A stretch of DNA of 5,833 nucleotides from Candidatus Hermodarchaeota archaeon. Lineage in GTDB: Archaea > Asgardarchaeota > Hermodarchaeia > Hermodarchaeales > Hermodarchaeaceae. The notes below the pieces were generated by a model. That model saw nothing but the letters and a program-made list of their open reading frames with translations, had not been told where the DNA came from and ran no database searches. Positions 1 through 5,833 of this stretch are shown here, one piece after another (position 1 is the first letter of the stretch; each line of letters begins with the position of its first letter). The stretch is taken from assembly GCA_016839995.1 (NCBI GenBank), contig JAEOTD010000093.1, forward strand, positions 1-5,833. The letters run 5' to 3'. The translations under genes and the position numbers were made by a program.

Positions 1-216
1 GCCAAGACGCTCATTACAGAATCAGGAAACGATCATGAACCTGTTCTTCAAGTTGAAGAGAAGCTTCTGGGGAAGGAAATCACATTATCTGGTCGAATTA
101 ATCTGAACAATTTCTCCAACGAGCTTGAACTGTCTGTTAATGAGGTTTCAGATATCGAACCACTTGAAGTGGTAAACCAGTTAATGGATGACCTCGAACG
201 AAAAGCCCAAAGGTAA
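1..216 (+). CDS. C-terminal part of an RPA-like (OB-fold) single-stranded-DNA-binding protein, 5'-truncated
   Basis: Frame 1 is open from the window edge to a TAA at 214-216, giving the last 71 residues of a protein that begins outside the window. The visible part has the pattern of a final OB-fold strand set: an acidic EEKLLGKEITLSGRI stretch (about residues 19-33), then NNFSNELELSVNEVSDIEP, then a charged helix ending in LERKAQR. A 'LLGK-x-I-x-x-x-GR ... N-x-F-x-x-x-LEL-x-V-x-x-V' arrangement is typical of the C-terminal OB domain of archaeal RPA/replication factor A proteins, which coat single-stranded DNA in replication and repair. The assignment rests on pattern memory of a short fragment, so another OB-fold protein is possible. 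Elf1 follows 60 bp downstream on the same strand, so the two may be cotranscribed. Confidence 0.65.
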   Translation, partial: AKTLITESGNDHEPVLQVEEKLLGKEITLSGRINLNNFSNELELSVNEVSDIEPLEVVNQLMDDLERKAQR

Positions 217-266
217 TGTAGTTCCTTAACTTCAGTAATCTAAGATACTCATTAAGAATCAGATAT

Positions 267-271
267 GGTGA
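267..271 (+). promoter_or_regulatory. Shine-Dalgarno site choosing the Elf1 start at 277
   Basis: GGTGA, complementary to the 3' end of 16S rRNA, lies 5 bases before the ATG at 277. It overlaps the alternative in-frame ATG at 265, so it can only serve the downstream start. The downstream start also gives the usual Elf1 N-terminus, MGRRRRK. Confidence 0.55.
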
Positions 272-276
272 AAATC

Positions 277-558
277 ATGGGTCGTCGACGAAGAAAATCT
301 ACTCCACGTCGTCCAATACGTACGATTCCTTCCATTTTCAACTGTCCCAAGTGTGGACGAAATGCTGTTCGTGTGGAATTAAACAAGAATATTGGGCAAG
401 CGACAATTCACTGTGGGAACTGTGACGTCCAAGCCACAGTAGGAATAACTCCACTTACTGAACCCGTTGACGTGTATGGAGAGTTTGTTGATATTTGTGC
501 CTCTCAACCAAATTCGGTCACCAAATCCTCTAATTCCCACTTGCCTTCTGAAACGTAA
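277..558 (+). CDS. elf1: Transcription elongation factor Elf1 (zinc-ribbon)
   Basis: This 93-residue protein matches the Elf1 family (eukaryotic Elf1/ELOF1 and archaeal homologues), small zinc-ribbon factors that bind RNA polymerase near the downstream DNA and aid elongation. The visible features follow the family order: a basic N-terminus (MGRRRRKSTPRRP), a zinc ribbon with CPKC (Cys23, Cys26) and CGNC (Cys46, Cys49), and the family signature LTEPVDVYGEFVDIC at about residues 60-74, very close to the eukaryotic 'LSEPVDVY..W.D.C'. The final ~19 residues are polar, Ser/Thr/Asn-rich and probably disordered. ATG 277 is preferred over ATG 265 because of the GGTGA motif before it and the standard MGRRR start. 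The gene lies 60 bp after the RPA-like gene and 63 bp before the glycosyltransferase. Confidence 0.93.
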   Translation: MGRRRRKSTPRRPIRTIPSIFNCPKCGRNAVRVELNKNIGQATIHCGNCDVQATVGITPLTEPVDVYGEFVDICASQPNSVTKSSNSHLPSET

Positions 559-560
559 GG

Positions 561-574
561 TTTTTCATTTTTAT
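561..574 (+). terminator. T-rich stretch after elf1, possible archaeal terminator
   Basis: Directly after the elf1 stop the + strand carries two runs of five T split by CA (TTTTTCATTTTTAT). Archaeal RNA polymerase terminates at oligo-T tracts without needing a hairpin, and none is evident here. The same AT-rich run could instead be a TATA-like promoter element for the gene at 622, so the role is uncertain. Confidence 0.3.
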
Positions 575-621
575 CATTGGTACGTATCAATTCTCCAAAC
601 AAGCTTCTCTTGCTGGTGTTC

Positions 622-1311
622 ATGAAAATCTGTAGTATAATTCCTGCTTACCAAGAATCCCGTGCTATCAAGCAAGTTGTGACTCTAACTCAGAAATATT
701 GTACCTTTGTAGTGGTAGTAGATGATGGTAGCACTGATAATACAAACCGAATTGCTGAAGATAGTGGCGCAATTGTCCTGCGTCATTCTAAAAACTTGGG
801 AAAAGGTGCAGCCCTTCGAACCGGATTTAATTATGCAGTAGAAACCGCTTGTGATATCATCATAACCCTTGATGGTGATATGCAGCACAACCCCCACTCC
901 ATTCCGCGCTTCATTGAAAAAATCAACAAGGGATTTGATGTCATAGTGGGTTCCCGTTACGCAACCCAATCGGAAGAAATGCCCTTCGCTAGGAAGCTAA
1001 GCAATCTAATTACCACACAAGCTCTACGAGTGTTTTTCAAAGTCCCTGTTACTGACTCACAATCAGGTTTTCGTGCCTTTCGAAAAGAGGTATTAGAAGC
1101 GATTTCTGTCAGAGATGACGGCTTTGCTGCTGAAACTGAAATATTAATTGACGCAAAACGAGCAGGATTCAAAATCTCAGAAGTTCCAATTGCGACAAAC
1201 TATGGTGAAGAAGAATCCAAAATTCGGGCTCGCAGGGATATCACACGTTGGCTCTTGACTTTAGGTCGGAATTTAGTCCCTCACTCACGTTTCGTTCGCC
1301 AGAGCGAATAA
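622..1311 (+). CDS. Family-2 glycosyltransferase, dolichyl-phosphate sugar synthase-like
   Basis: This 229-residue protein has a complete GT-A domain of glycosyltransferase family 2. It starts with the usual first beta strand (MKICSIIPAYQES), followed by the nucleotide-binding DDGSTDN (34-40), NLGKGAALRTGF (58-69), the metal-binding DxD as LDGDMQHNP (83-91), VGSRYA (109-114), SGFRAF (148-153) and an acceptor-side ETEIL (171-175). This set is typical of the DPM1/DPG-synthase-like subgroup, which moves a sugar from a nucleotide donor to a polyprenyl phosphate at the cytoplasmic membrane face. No transmembrane segment is seen, so it would be soluble or peripheral. The exact sugar cannot be read. 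A TTG at 577 would add 15 residues (MVRINSPNKLLLLVF), but ATG 622 gives the normal family start. The 3' end overlaps the convergent gene by 31 bp. The polyprenol-kinase-like gene at 2424 fits the same lipid-linked sugar pathway. Confidence 0.88.
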   Translation: MKICSIIPAYQESRAIKQVVTLTQKYCTFVVVVDDGSTDNTNRIAEDSGAIVLRHSKNLGKGAALRTGFNYAVETACDIIITLDGDMQHNPHSIPRFIEKINKGFDVIVGSRYATQSEEMPFARKLSNLITTQALRVFFKVPVTDSQSGFRAFRKEVLEAISVRDDGFAAETEILIDAKRAGFKISEVPIATNYGEEESKIRARRDITRWLLTLGRNLVPHSRFVRQSE

Positions 1312-2255
1312 GCAAACACAGCAAATCCTGCAACTAACACCAACACCACAAAAAAGACCATGATTGGAGTCGGATCTTGGATCAAGTACAAGGACATCCA
1401 CCTGAATATATTGTACCATAAGACAGAATTATCCAAGGACTGGAACCAGCTTTGATTCGTACCCACACAAGTGGTATCGGAAAACATAGTTGTTGACGAA
1501 CAGAGCACTATCCTTGAACTTCCAATCCAGAACGCGGATAGCCACCCTGGTTGAGTGGCGACAAAATCTCCACTCAGTGTTACAGCTTCAGATGTCTCTG
1601 CGCCTGTTGAGATAATAAGGTCGGTTGCATCTGTGGTAAGTGAACCACCTGCAACAATGAGTGAATCGATACCCACAATAAGAGATTCTCGATTCAGCTG
1701 AGAATAGAGATATGAGTTATTTACTTCGACGTTATGAGAATGAATTCGAGAATTCACAGTATCAATTATCGCATCACCTTCTGTGGTGTTACCGTCTGTG
1801 TACGTAGTAAACTGAATCCTTGATTCCAACAAAGCCTGAAGGATCATGTTTACTGCAAATGGATTACCAATGGGTCTATGTTCTATTTGGTAATCACTGA
1901 GTAGAAACAGTGAACCTCCCTGATTCACATAATTAGAGATTACTTCTAGCTCAGACACTGAGTAATTAGATTCGGGGTTTGGTATGACCAGAATGTGTGA
2001 CCGTGAAAGGTTAGCTGCTGTTAATTCTCCATTTTCAAGAATTCGAATCTGATATTCAGGTAAATCTGTAAAGAATCCTACGGCTTCCGTAAAATTCCGT
2101 TTTGTGACACTAAACGTGGAATTATGGCTGAAATCAAAAACGATTGATATCTGTCCCTCCTCTTGCTGAGTTGTTCCTTTAGCCTGAGGAATAATGAACA
2201 GTAGAAGTACAATTAGGAATCCTACAATGAGTTTTTGGCGGGACATAACAGCCAT
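1281..2255 (-). CDS. Secreted, membrane-anchored protein with a GATase-like/DUF4350-type domain
   Basis: This 324-residue protein has a signal peptide or N-terminal anchor (hydrophobic core about residues 9-23, basic RQK before it), a long extracytoplasmic part, and a single C-terminal membrane helix (about 298-318) ending in the positive tail WRTKRE. The expected topology is therefore outside, with a C-terminal anchor. Residues 87-121 (HILVIPNP...SELEVISNYVNQGGSLFLLSD) show the Rossmann-like pattern of class-I-glutamine-amidotransferase-like folds such as DUF4350 and IFT52/GldG-type domains, in which 'hydrophobic strand, helix, GG-x-L strand' recurs. No catalytic Cys is apparent at the expected nucleophile position; the only cysteines are 252 and 263, perhaps a disulfide. 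Seven N-x-S/T sequons occur (N45, 54, 82, 97, 156, 179, 267), so it is probably heavily N-glycosylated. The precise function is unknown. ATG 2255 is chosen because of a well-spaced AGGTGA; ATG 2246 is the alternative. Confidence 0.8.
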   Translation of the reverse strand: MAVMSRQKLIVGFLIVLLLFIIPQAKGTTQQEEGQISIVFDFSHNSTFSVTKRNFTEAVGFFTDLPEYQIRILENGELTAANLSRSHILVIPNPESNYSVSELEVISNYVNQGGSLFLLSDYQIEHRPIGNPFAVNMILQALLESRIQFTTYTDGNTTEGDAIIDTVNSRIHSHNVEVNNSYLYSQLNRESLIVGIDSLIVAGGSLTTDATDLIISTGAETSEAVTLSGDFVATQPGWLSAFWIGSSRIVLCSSTTMFSDTTCVGTNQSWFQSLDNSVLWYNIFRWMSLYLIQDPTPIMVFFVVLVLVAGFAVFAYSLWRTKRE

Positions 2256-2264
2256 TTACTAGAT

Positions 2265-2270
2265 TCACCT
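2265..2270 (-). promoter_or_regulatory. Shine-Dalgarno site for the membrane-anchored protein
   Basis: On the minus strand AGGTGA lies 9 bases before the ATG at 2255. It matches the anti-Shine-Dalgarno core of archaeal 16S rRNA and supports 2255 over the in-frame ATG at 2246. Confidence 0.6.
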
Positions 2271-2302
2271 GCGACTGTTAAGCAGATTTGACAAGAATCA
2301 AA

Positions 2303-2310
2303 CCTTAAAG
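2303..2310 (-). promoter_or_regulatory. Candidate TATA box/BRE for the minus-strand gene
   Basis: Read on the minus strand, CTTTAAGG is preceded by the purine-rich GGGAAAAGG, a BRE-plus-TATA-like arrangement. A start of transcription about 25 bases downstream (near 2281) would give a leader of about 26 bases that contains the AGGTGA ribosome site. The match to consensus is modest and there is no experimental support. Confidence 0.35.
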
Positions 2311-2390
2311 CCTTTTCCCAATAGGAGAAAGTTGGCTACCGACGAATTCACATAGTGATTCATCTAGGAATTTCGATAGTCTGCCTAAAC

Positions 2391-2398
2391 GCATAAGA
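2391..2398 (+). promoter_or_regulatory. Weak candidate TATA element for the gene at 2424
   Basis: GCATAAGA, preceded by TAAAC, lies about 30 bases before the ATG at 2424. This is the spacing expected for an archaeal promoter driving a leaderless or nearly leaderless mRNA. AAGG sits only three bases before the ATG, too close for a normal ribosome site, which also suits leaderless translation. The TATA match is poor. Confidence 0.25.
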
Positions 2399-2423
2399 GT
2401 CACAAGCTTATTCAAGTAAGGTA

Positions 2424-3125
2424 ATGGCAACTCCAATTGTCGCTACCGAGGTTCAACGGAAACTATTCCACTCACTCATGATTCTAGTGGCATTAGTGAA
2501 TACAATCGGATTAGCGATCTTTGGTATTCCTCTTGGCCCTTTACTTTCCATTGGATTTACAGGAATCACTCTGGTGTTTTTCCTTGGAACCGAAATCACG
2601 AGAATTCGAGTTTATGGCTATTTTCCTTTCAAACGAATTACTGATCGTGTCATGCGACCTCGTGAACGAACACGATTAGGCGCCAATGTCTACTTTGCCG
2701 TTGGAACCATGATTACCTTCTTGACCCTCTATATCGTTAGCAATGTTCTACTAACCTGGTTCCATTTATTGTGTATTTGGATGATTTCTGGCTGGCTTGC
2801 GGTTGGCGCGGTTATGGTTTCAGCCATAGGTGATGGAATGGCCGCTATTGTTGGAATTCGATTTGGGCGTCATCGTATTCGTGGGAATCGTACGTGGGAG
2901 GGTGCAATCGCAGGGGTTATCTTTGGTTTTCTTGCGTTTCTGCCTCTTTGGTTTCTCTTTGGTATTCCTTGGATTTATGGGTTAATCGCTGCGTCTGTGC
3001 TTTTAATGGTGGATGTAATTGCGCCTCCAATCGATGACAACTTATTAAACCCAATTGCAATAGGATTGATTTCAGCACTTTTTGAAATCATGTTTGTACT
3101 TTTTCTCGTAGGAGGGATGGGCTGA
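2424..3125 (+). CDS. Dolichol kinase (SEC59)/phosphatidate cytidylyltransferase-family membrane protein
   Basis: This is a 233-residue polytopic membrane protein with about seven hydrophobic segments (roughly 17-35, 38-55, 88-110, 113-134, 160-182, 184-200, 210-231). It has the hallmarks of the SEC59/phytol kinase/CTP-dependent kinase branch of the cytidylyltransferase superfamily: EVQRKLFH near the N-terminus (9-16), SAIGDGMAAIVGIRFGRHRI (133-152), GNRTWEG (154-160) and DDNLLNP (204-210). Family members use CTP to phosphorylate lipid alcohols (dolichol, phytol, diacylglycerol) or make CDP-lipids. The GDG...TWEG layout favours a polyprenol/dolichol-kinase-like role, which would supply the polyprenyl phosphate used by enzymes like the GT2 at 622-1311. 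The substrate cannot be fixed from sequence alone. The gene is divergent from the anchored protein. Its TGA directly abuts the TTG of polC, so the two are almost certainly cotranscribed. Confidence 0.8.
   Translation: MATPIVATEVQRKLFHSLMILVALVNTIGLAIFGIPLGPLLSIGFTGITLVFFLGTEITRIRVYGYFPFKRITDRVMRPRERTRLGANVYFAVGTMITFLTLYIVSNVLLTWFHLLCIWMISGWLAVGAVMVSAIGDGMAAIVGIRFGRHRIRGNRTWEGAIAGVIFGFLAFLPLWFLFGIPWIYGLIAASVLLMVDVIAPPIDDNLLNPIAIGLISALFEIMFVLFLVGGMG
3111..3116 (+). promoter_or_regulatory. Strong Shine-Dalgarno site for polC (TTG start)
   Basis: GGAGGG (AGGAGGG with the preceding base) lies inside the end of the upstream gene, 9 bases before the TTG at 3126. This strong motif is the main sequence evidence that polC starts at a TTG, since no ATG occurs in frame nearby. 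Confidence 0.7.
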
Positions 3126-5833
3126 TTGGAATATCATGAATCATATGTCAACGCGATTCGTGAAGAAGTCCAAAGGATTGCGAAAGTTGCTGAAGCGGCT
3201 CGAAGTAAGGGATTAGATCCCACAACAAATGTGGAAATAAGCCCCGCGGATGATGTTGCTGGACGAGTTGAAGGGCTTGTTGGTCCTCCTGGAGTGGCAG
3301 AGAGAATCCGACACTTAAGCGAAACCAAACCGGCTCACAGTGTGGCCTTTGAAGTTGCCCGGGAAATAATTCAAGAAGCACAAACCACTGGAGGAAATCT
3401 GGAAGAAACGGCAGAGCAAGCAATCAGAACGGCCTTGGCGATTTTGACCGAAGGTATCACTGCTGGTCCAATCGAAGGGATTGCCACTGTGCAGATAAAA
3501 ACCAACGTTGATGGTAGTCGATACTTAGCAGTCTATTTCGCAGGACCAATCCGCGCGGCTGGAGGAACTGAAGCCGCTCAAACAGTGATTGTAGCTGATG
3601 CAATTCGTCAACAACTCGATTTAGATCGATATAAGCCATCCAATGAGAATGTAGAACGGTATGTAGAAGAAGTCGATTTATACAACCGCATTTCTCACCT
3701 TCAATACCCCTCACGACCTGAGGAGGTGCGTCTTGCTGCTCGGAACATTCCCGTTGAAGTAACTGGCGAACCTACGGCAGAGGTAGAAGTAACTGGTTAT
3801 CGTGACTTGCCTGGGGTGGAAACAAACCGACTGCGAGGTGGCGCAATCCTCGTATTAAACGACAGCATTCTTGGCAAAGCTCACAAGTTAGCAAATCAAG
3901 TTGCACAAATGTCATTATCCGGGTGGGACTGGCTTGAGAATCTAACTCCCCAAGAGTCAGATGAAGACAAGGCTGAACAGCGAATTCAACCCAAAGAGAA
4001 ATACTTGGAGGATATTATCGCAGGGCGCCCGGTGTTGGCATACCCCTCACGAAAAGGCGGCTTCCGTGTCCGATATGGTCGCTCAAGAAATACTGGACTC
4101 GCAGCTCTTGGAGTTCATCCAGCAACGATGGTGCTTCTTGATAATTTCATTGCCTGTGGCACACAACTAATCACAGAACGTCCTGGAAAAGGATGTATTG
4201 CAATGCCCGTAGATACTATTCATGGCCCTATTGTAAAAACACATGATGGAAGCATCATACGGGTAGACACTGTTGAGACAGCAAAGAAAATCTGTGACTC
4301 GGTTGCACAAATTCTCTTTTTAGGAGATCTTCTAATTGGATTCGGAGAGTTTCGTGAAAACAATCATCTACTTGTTCCTGCTGGATACTGCCCTGAATGG
4401 TGGATTCAAGAAACACTAAACAAATATCATAACGCGTCTCCTCAAATTCGCCAACAACTCTTTGAGCAAATCGACAAACCAACCTTCAATCGACTAATAT
4501 CACAACCATTTCGGACTCATCCGACGCCTTGGCAAGCACTAATCATATCATCAACTCTTCAGACCCCTCTTCATCCTAGATATCTCTATTTCTGGGAAGA
4601 CCTTTCAATCCAACAATTAATGGTGTTAAAGGACTGGATTCAAGAACTGACTCCAACGCAGGAAAATACGCGTATTGTAGCACTACATGGCTCTATTAAT
4701 CAAGAAATCGAAACAATTATCGATACTCTTTGTGTGCCCTGTAAAATTGAAAATAATCAAGTTTGGTTCTATGAATCTGCTCCCATCCTGTTCGCCATGT
4801 TCAAAGGATCAAACAAATGTAAATTCCCTACGTCTGAGTACGACGAAGGTGACGCATTAGATTATTTACAGGATAACTGGTCAATTCTGCTTCACCCCAA
4901 AGGCACCTTCTATATAGGGGCACGAATCGGTCGCCCTGAAAAAGCAAAACGCCGTCAAATGTCGCCACCACCCCATGGCATATACCCCGTTGGTACCGCA
5001 GGAGGGGCAATGAGAGATATTAGGAAAGCCGAGAAGACAAAGGTTGTACCGGTTGAAGTTAATCATCGTTTATGTCTACGATGCGGTGAAACCACATTCC
5101 TTCAAATGTGTCCAAACTGTCAAATTGAAACCACTCAAGCATATTGGTGCCCAATCTGCAATTCCTCTAGCAAGGGTCAAAAATGCGTAAAATGTGGAGC
5201 CGCTACAAATACCTATGGCCCAATGGATATCCAAATTAAAAAAGAACTGCAACGAACTCGCACCCAATTGGGAGGGAAACTACCCTCTCGAATCAAAGGT
5301 GTCAAGGGATTAATGAGCAAAAACAAAACCCCTGAACTCCTCGAAAAGGCAATACTTCGTGCAACTTATGACCTGTTCGTTTACAAAGACGGAACAATCC
5401 GATTTGATATGACCGATGCCCCCCTTACACATTTCAAACCTTGTGAAGTAAAAGTAGCTCCAGATAAGTTAACCGAGTTAGGATACCACTTTGACATAGC
5501 AGGTAAACCCCTACAAAACGAACACCAGATTCTCGAACTTAAAATCCAAGACCTCGTCGTACCCTACGATTGTGCCAAATACCTCTACCGCGTATCACAA
5601 TTCGTCGATGACCTCCTAGTCCAAGTCTACAACCTAGACCCATACTATTCCCTAAAAACACCAGAAGACCTCGTCGGACACCTCGTAGTCGGCCTCGCCC
5701 CACACACATCAGCAGGCATCATCGGCCGGATCATCGGCTTCACACCACTCAGAGTCTGTTACGCCCACCCATTCTGGCACGCAGCAAAACGCCGCAACTG
5801 CCTCCACGCAGACGAAGAAATCCTCATCTGGGA
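3126..5833 (+). CDS. polC: DNA polymerase II (family D) large subunit DP2, 3'-truncated by the window and interrupted by an intein
   Basis: One open frame of 902 codons runs to the window edge. It encodes the catalytic subunit of the replicative archaeal polymerase PolD, which works with the DP1 exonuclease subunit. Family landmarks appear in order: NVEISPADDVAGRVEGLVG followed by PPGVAERIR (54-62), AEQAIRTALAILTEG (96-110) and PIEGIA (115-120), YFAGPIRAAGGT (137-148), EEVDLYNRI, VETN-LRGGAILVL (236-244), GRSRNTGLAALG (318-329), ARIGRPEKAKRR (599-610) and PPPHGIYPVG. Two zinc modules follow, with Cys 650/653/662/665 and 675/678/687/690, then KDGTIRFDMTDAPLTHFKP and HPFWHAAKRRN (881-891). The next residues should be the catalytic C-D-G-D-E-D but are an intein start (Cys892, base 5799). 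TTG 3126 is the furthest upstream start possible, because TGA 3123-3125 is in the same frame. It gives an N-terminus that aligns with known DP2 and has GGAGGG before it. No frameshift is seen. Confidence 0.96.
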   Translation, partial: MEYHESYVNAIREEVQRIAKVAEAARSKGLDPTTNVEISPADDVAGRVEGLVGPPGVAERIRHLSETKPAHSVAFEVAREIIQEAQTTGGNLEETAEQAIRTALAILTEGITAGPIEGIATVQIKTNVDGSRYLAVYFAGPIRAAGGTEAAQTVIVADAIRQQLDLDRYKPSNENVERYVEEVDLYNRISHLQYPSRPEEVRLAARNIPVEVTGEPTAEVEVTGYRDLPGVETNRLRGGAILVLNDSILGKAHKLANQVAQMSLSGWDWLENLTPQESDEDKAEQRIQPKEKYLEDIIAGRPVLAYPSRKGGFRVRYGRSRNTGLAALGVHPATMVLLDNFIACGTQLITERPGKGCIAMPVDTIHGPIVKTHDGSIIRVDTVETAKKICDSVAQILFLGDLLIGFGEFRENNHLLVPAGYCPEWWIQETLNKYHNASPQIRQQLFEQIDKPTFNRLISQPFRTHPTPWQALIISSTLQTPLHPRYLYFWEDLSIQQLMVLKDWIQELTPTQENTRIVALHGSINQEIETIIDTLCVPCKIENNQVWFYESAPILFAMFKGSNKCKFPTSEYDEGDALDYLQDNWSILLHPKGTFYIGARIGRPEKAKRRQMSPPPHGIYPVGTAGGAMRDIRKAEKTKVVPVEVNHRLCLRCGETTFLQMCPNCQIETTQAYWCPICNSSSKGQKCVKCGAATNTYGPMDIQIKKELQRTRTQLGGKLPSRIKGVKGLMSKNKTPELLEKAILRATYDLFVYKDGTIRFDMTDAPLTHFKPCEVKVAPDKLTELGYHFDIAGKPLQNEHQILELKIQDLVVPYDCAKYLYRVSQFVDDLLVQVYNLDPYYSLKTPEDLVGHLVVGLAPHTSAGIIGRIIGFTPLRVCYAHPFWHAAKRRNCLHADEEILIW
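5799..5833 (+). mobile_element. N-terminal end of an intein in polC (PolII active-site insertion), truncated by the window
   Basis: After the conserved extein motif HAAKRRN the frame continues CLHADEEILIWD instead of the DP2 catalytic CDGDED. This fits intein block A: Cys at position 1, Asp at 5 and hydrophobic residues at 8-10 (consensus C-x-x-x-D-x-x-I-L). Cys1 is the splicing nucleophile. Known archaeal PolII inteins, for example in Pyrococcus and haloarchaea, insert at this same Asn/Cys junction. Only 11 full codons are visible, so the later splicing blocks, any homing endonuclease and the C-terminal His-Asn cannot be checked. Confidence 0.83.

Noticed and set aside
265..276. ATG 265 as the start of elf1
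   Set aside because: Its first codons contain the GGTGA motif that suits ATG 277, and the family normally begins MGRR.
577..621. A TTG at 577 as the start of the glycosyltransferase
   Set aside because: It would add 15 residues before the standard GT2 first strand, and ATG 622 gives the normal family start. The added part lies just after the T-rich tract and has no convincing ribosome site.
685..1172. Two minus-strand open frames opposite the glycosyltransferase
   Set aside because: They are antisense to the conserved GT2 motifs and look like shadows.
2256..2423. A small RNA or hidden small gene in the divergent intergenic region
   Set aside because: The 168 bp contain no convincing hairpin, tRNA-like pattern or start with a ribosome site. 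The content is explained by two promoters.
3134..3714. Minus-strand open frames opposite the N-terminal part of polC
   Set aside because: They lie wholly opposite strongly conserved DP2 sequence, have no recognisable motifs and read as low-complexity shadow translations.
3961..4170. A 69-residue plus-strand open frame inside polC
   Set aside because: It is an out-of-frame reading of the conserved DP2 coding region, with no family resemblance.
4255..5267. Several short minus-strand open frames opposite the middle and zinc-finger region of polC
   Set aside because: All are antisense to continuous DP2 coding sequence, and their translations show no domain or ribosome site worth reporting.
5796..5831. 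Reading the end of polC as a degenerate, inactive polymerase site with no intein
   Set aside because: The upstream domains are fully conserved, and the new residues fit intein block A at the exact known insertion site. A natural loss of the catalytic Asp residues in a replicative polymerase is less likely, though only downstream sequence can settle it.

Overview
The window looks archaeal, most likely from the Asgard group or a relative. The main evidence is a long open frame for the large subunit of archaeal family-D DNA polymerase (DP2), together with a eukaryote-like Elf1 elongation factor and the C-terminal end of an RPA-type single-stranded-DNA-binding protein. Euryarchaea usually lack Elf1 and Crenarchaeota lack PolD, so finding both points to an Asgard, Thaumarchaeota or Korarchaeota type of lineage. 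Start sites fit archaeal rules, with Shine-Dalgarno motifs such as GGTGA, AGGTGA and GGAGGG and one TTG start. The lineage is an inference; no rRNA or other lineage marker is present.

Layout: 1-216 (+) is the end of a probable RPA/OB-fold protein. 277-558 (+) is Elf1. 622-1311 (+) is a family-2 glycosyltransferase of the dolichyl-phosphate sugar synthase type. 1281-2255 (-) is a convergent gene, overlapping it by 31 bp, for a secreted, membrane-anchored protein with seven N-glycosylation sequons. 2256-2423 is a divergent promoter region. 2424-3125 (+) is a dolichol-kinase/phosphatidate-cytidylyltransferase-like membrane protein. 3126-5833 (+) is polC (PolD large subunit), which starts with TTG directly after the previous stop codon and runs off the window.

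The genes form two themes. RPA, Elf1 and PolD belong to replication and transcription. The GT2 enzyme and the polyprenol-kinase-like protein could both supply lipid-linked sugars for surface glycosylation, and the sequon-rich anchored protein between them is a plausible substrate; that link is inference.

The most notable feature is at the right edge. The PolD catalytic segment (normally N-C-D-G-D-E-D) is interrupted after KRRN by a sequence with the signature of an intein N-terminus (Cys at 5799). This is the insertion site of the known archaeal PolII inteins. The last ~290 bases leading into it also change sharply in codon use: almost every codon ends in C or A, unlike the start of the same gene. 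This suggests gene conversion or transfer together with the intein. No tRNA, rRNA, CRISPR array or insertion sequence was seen.
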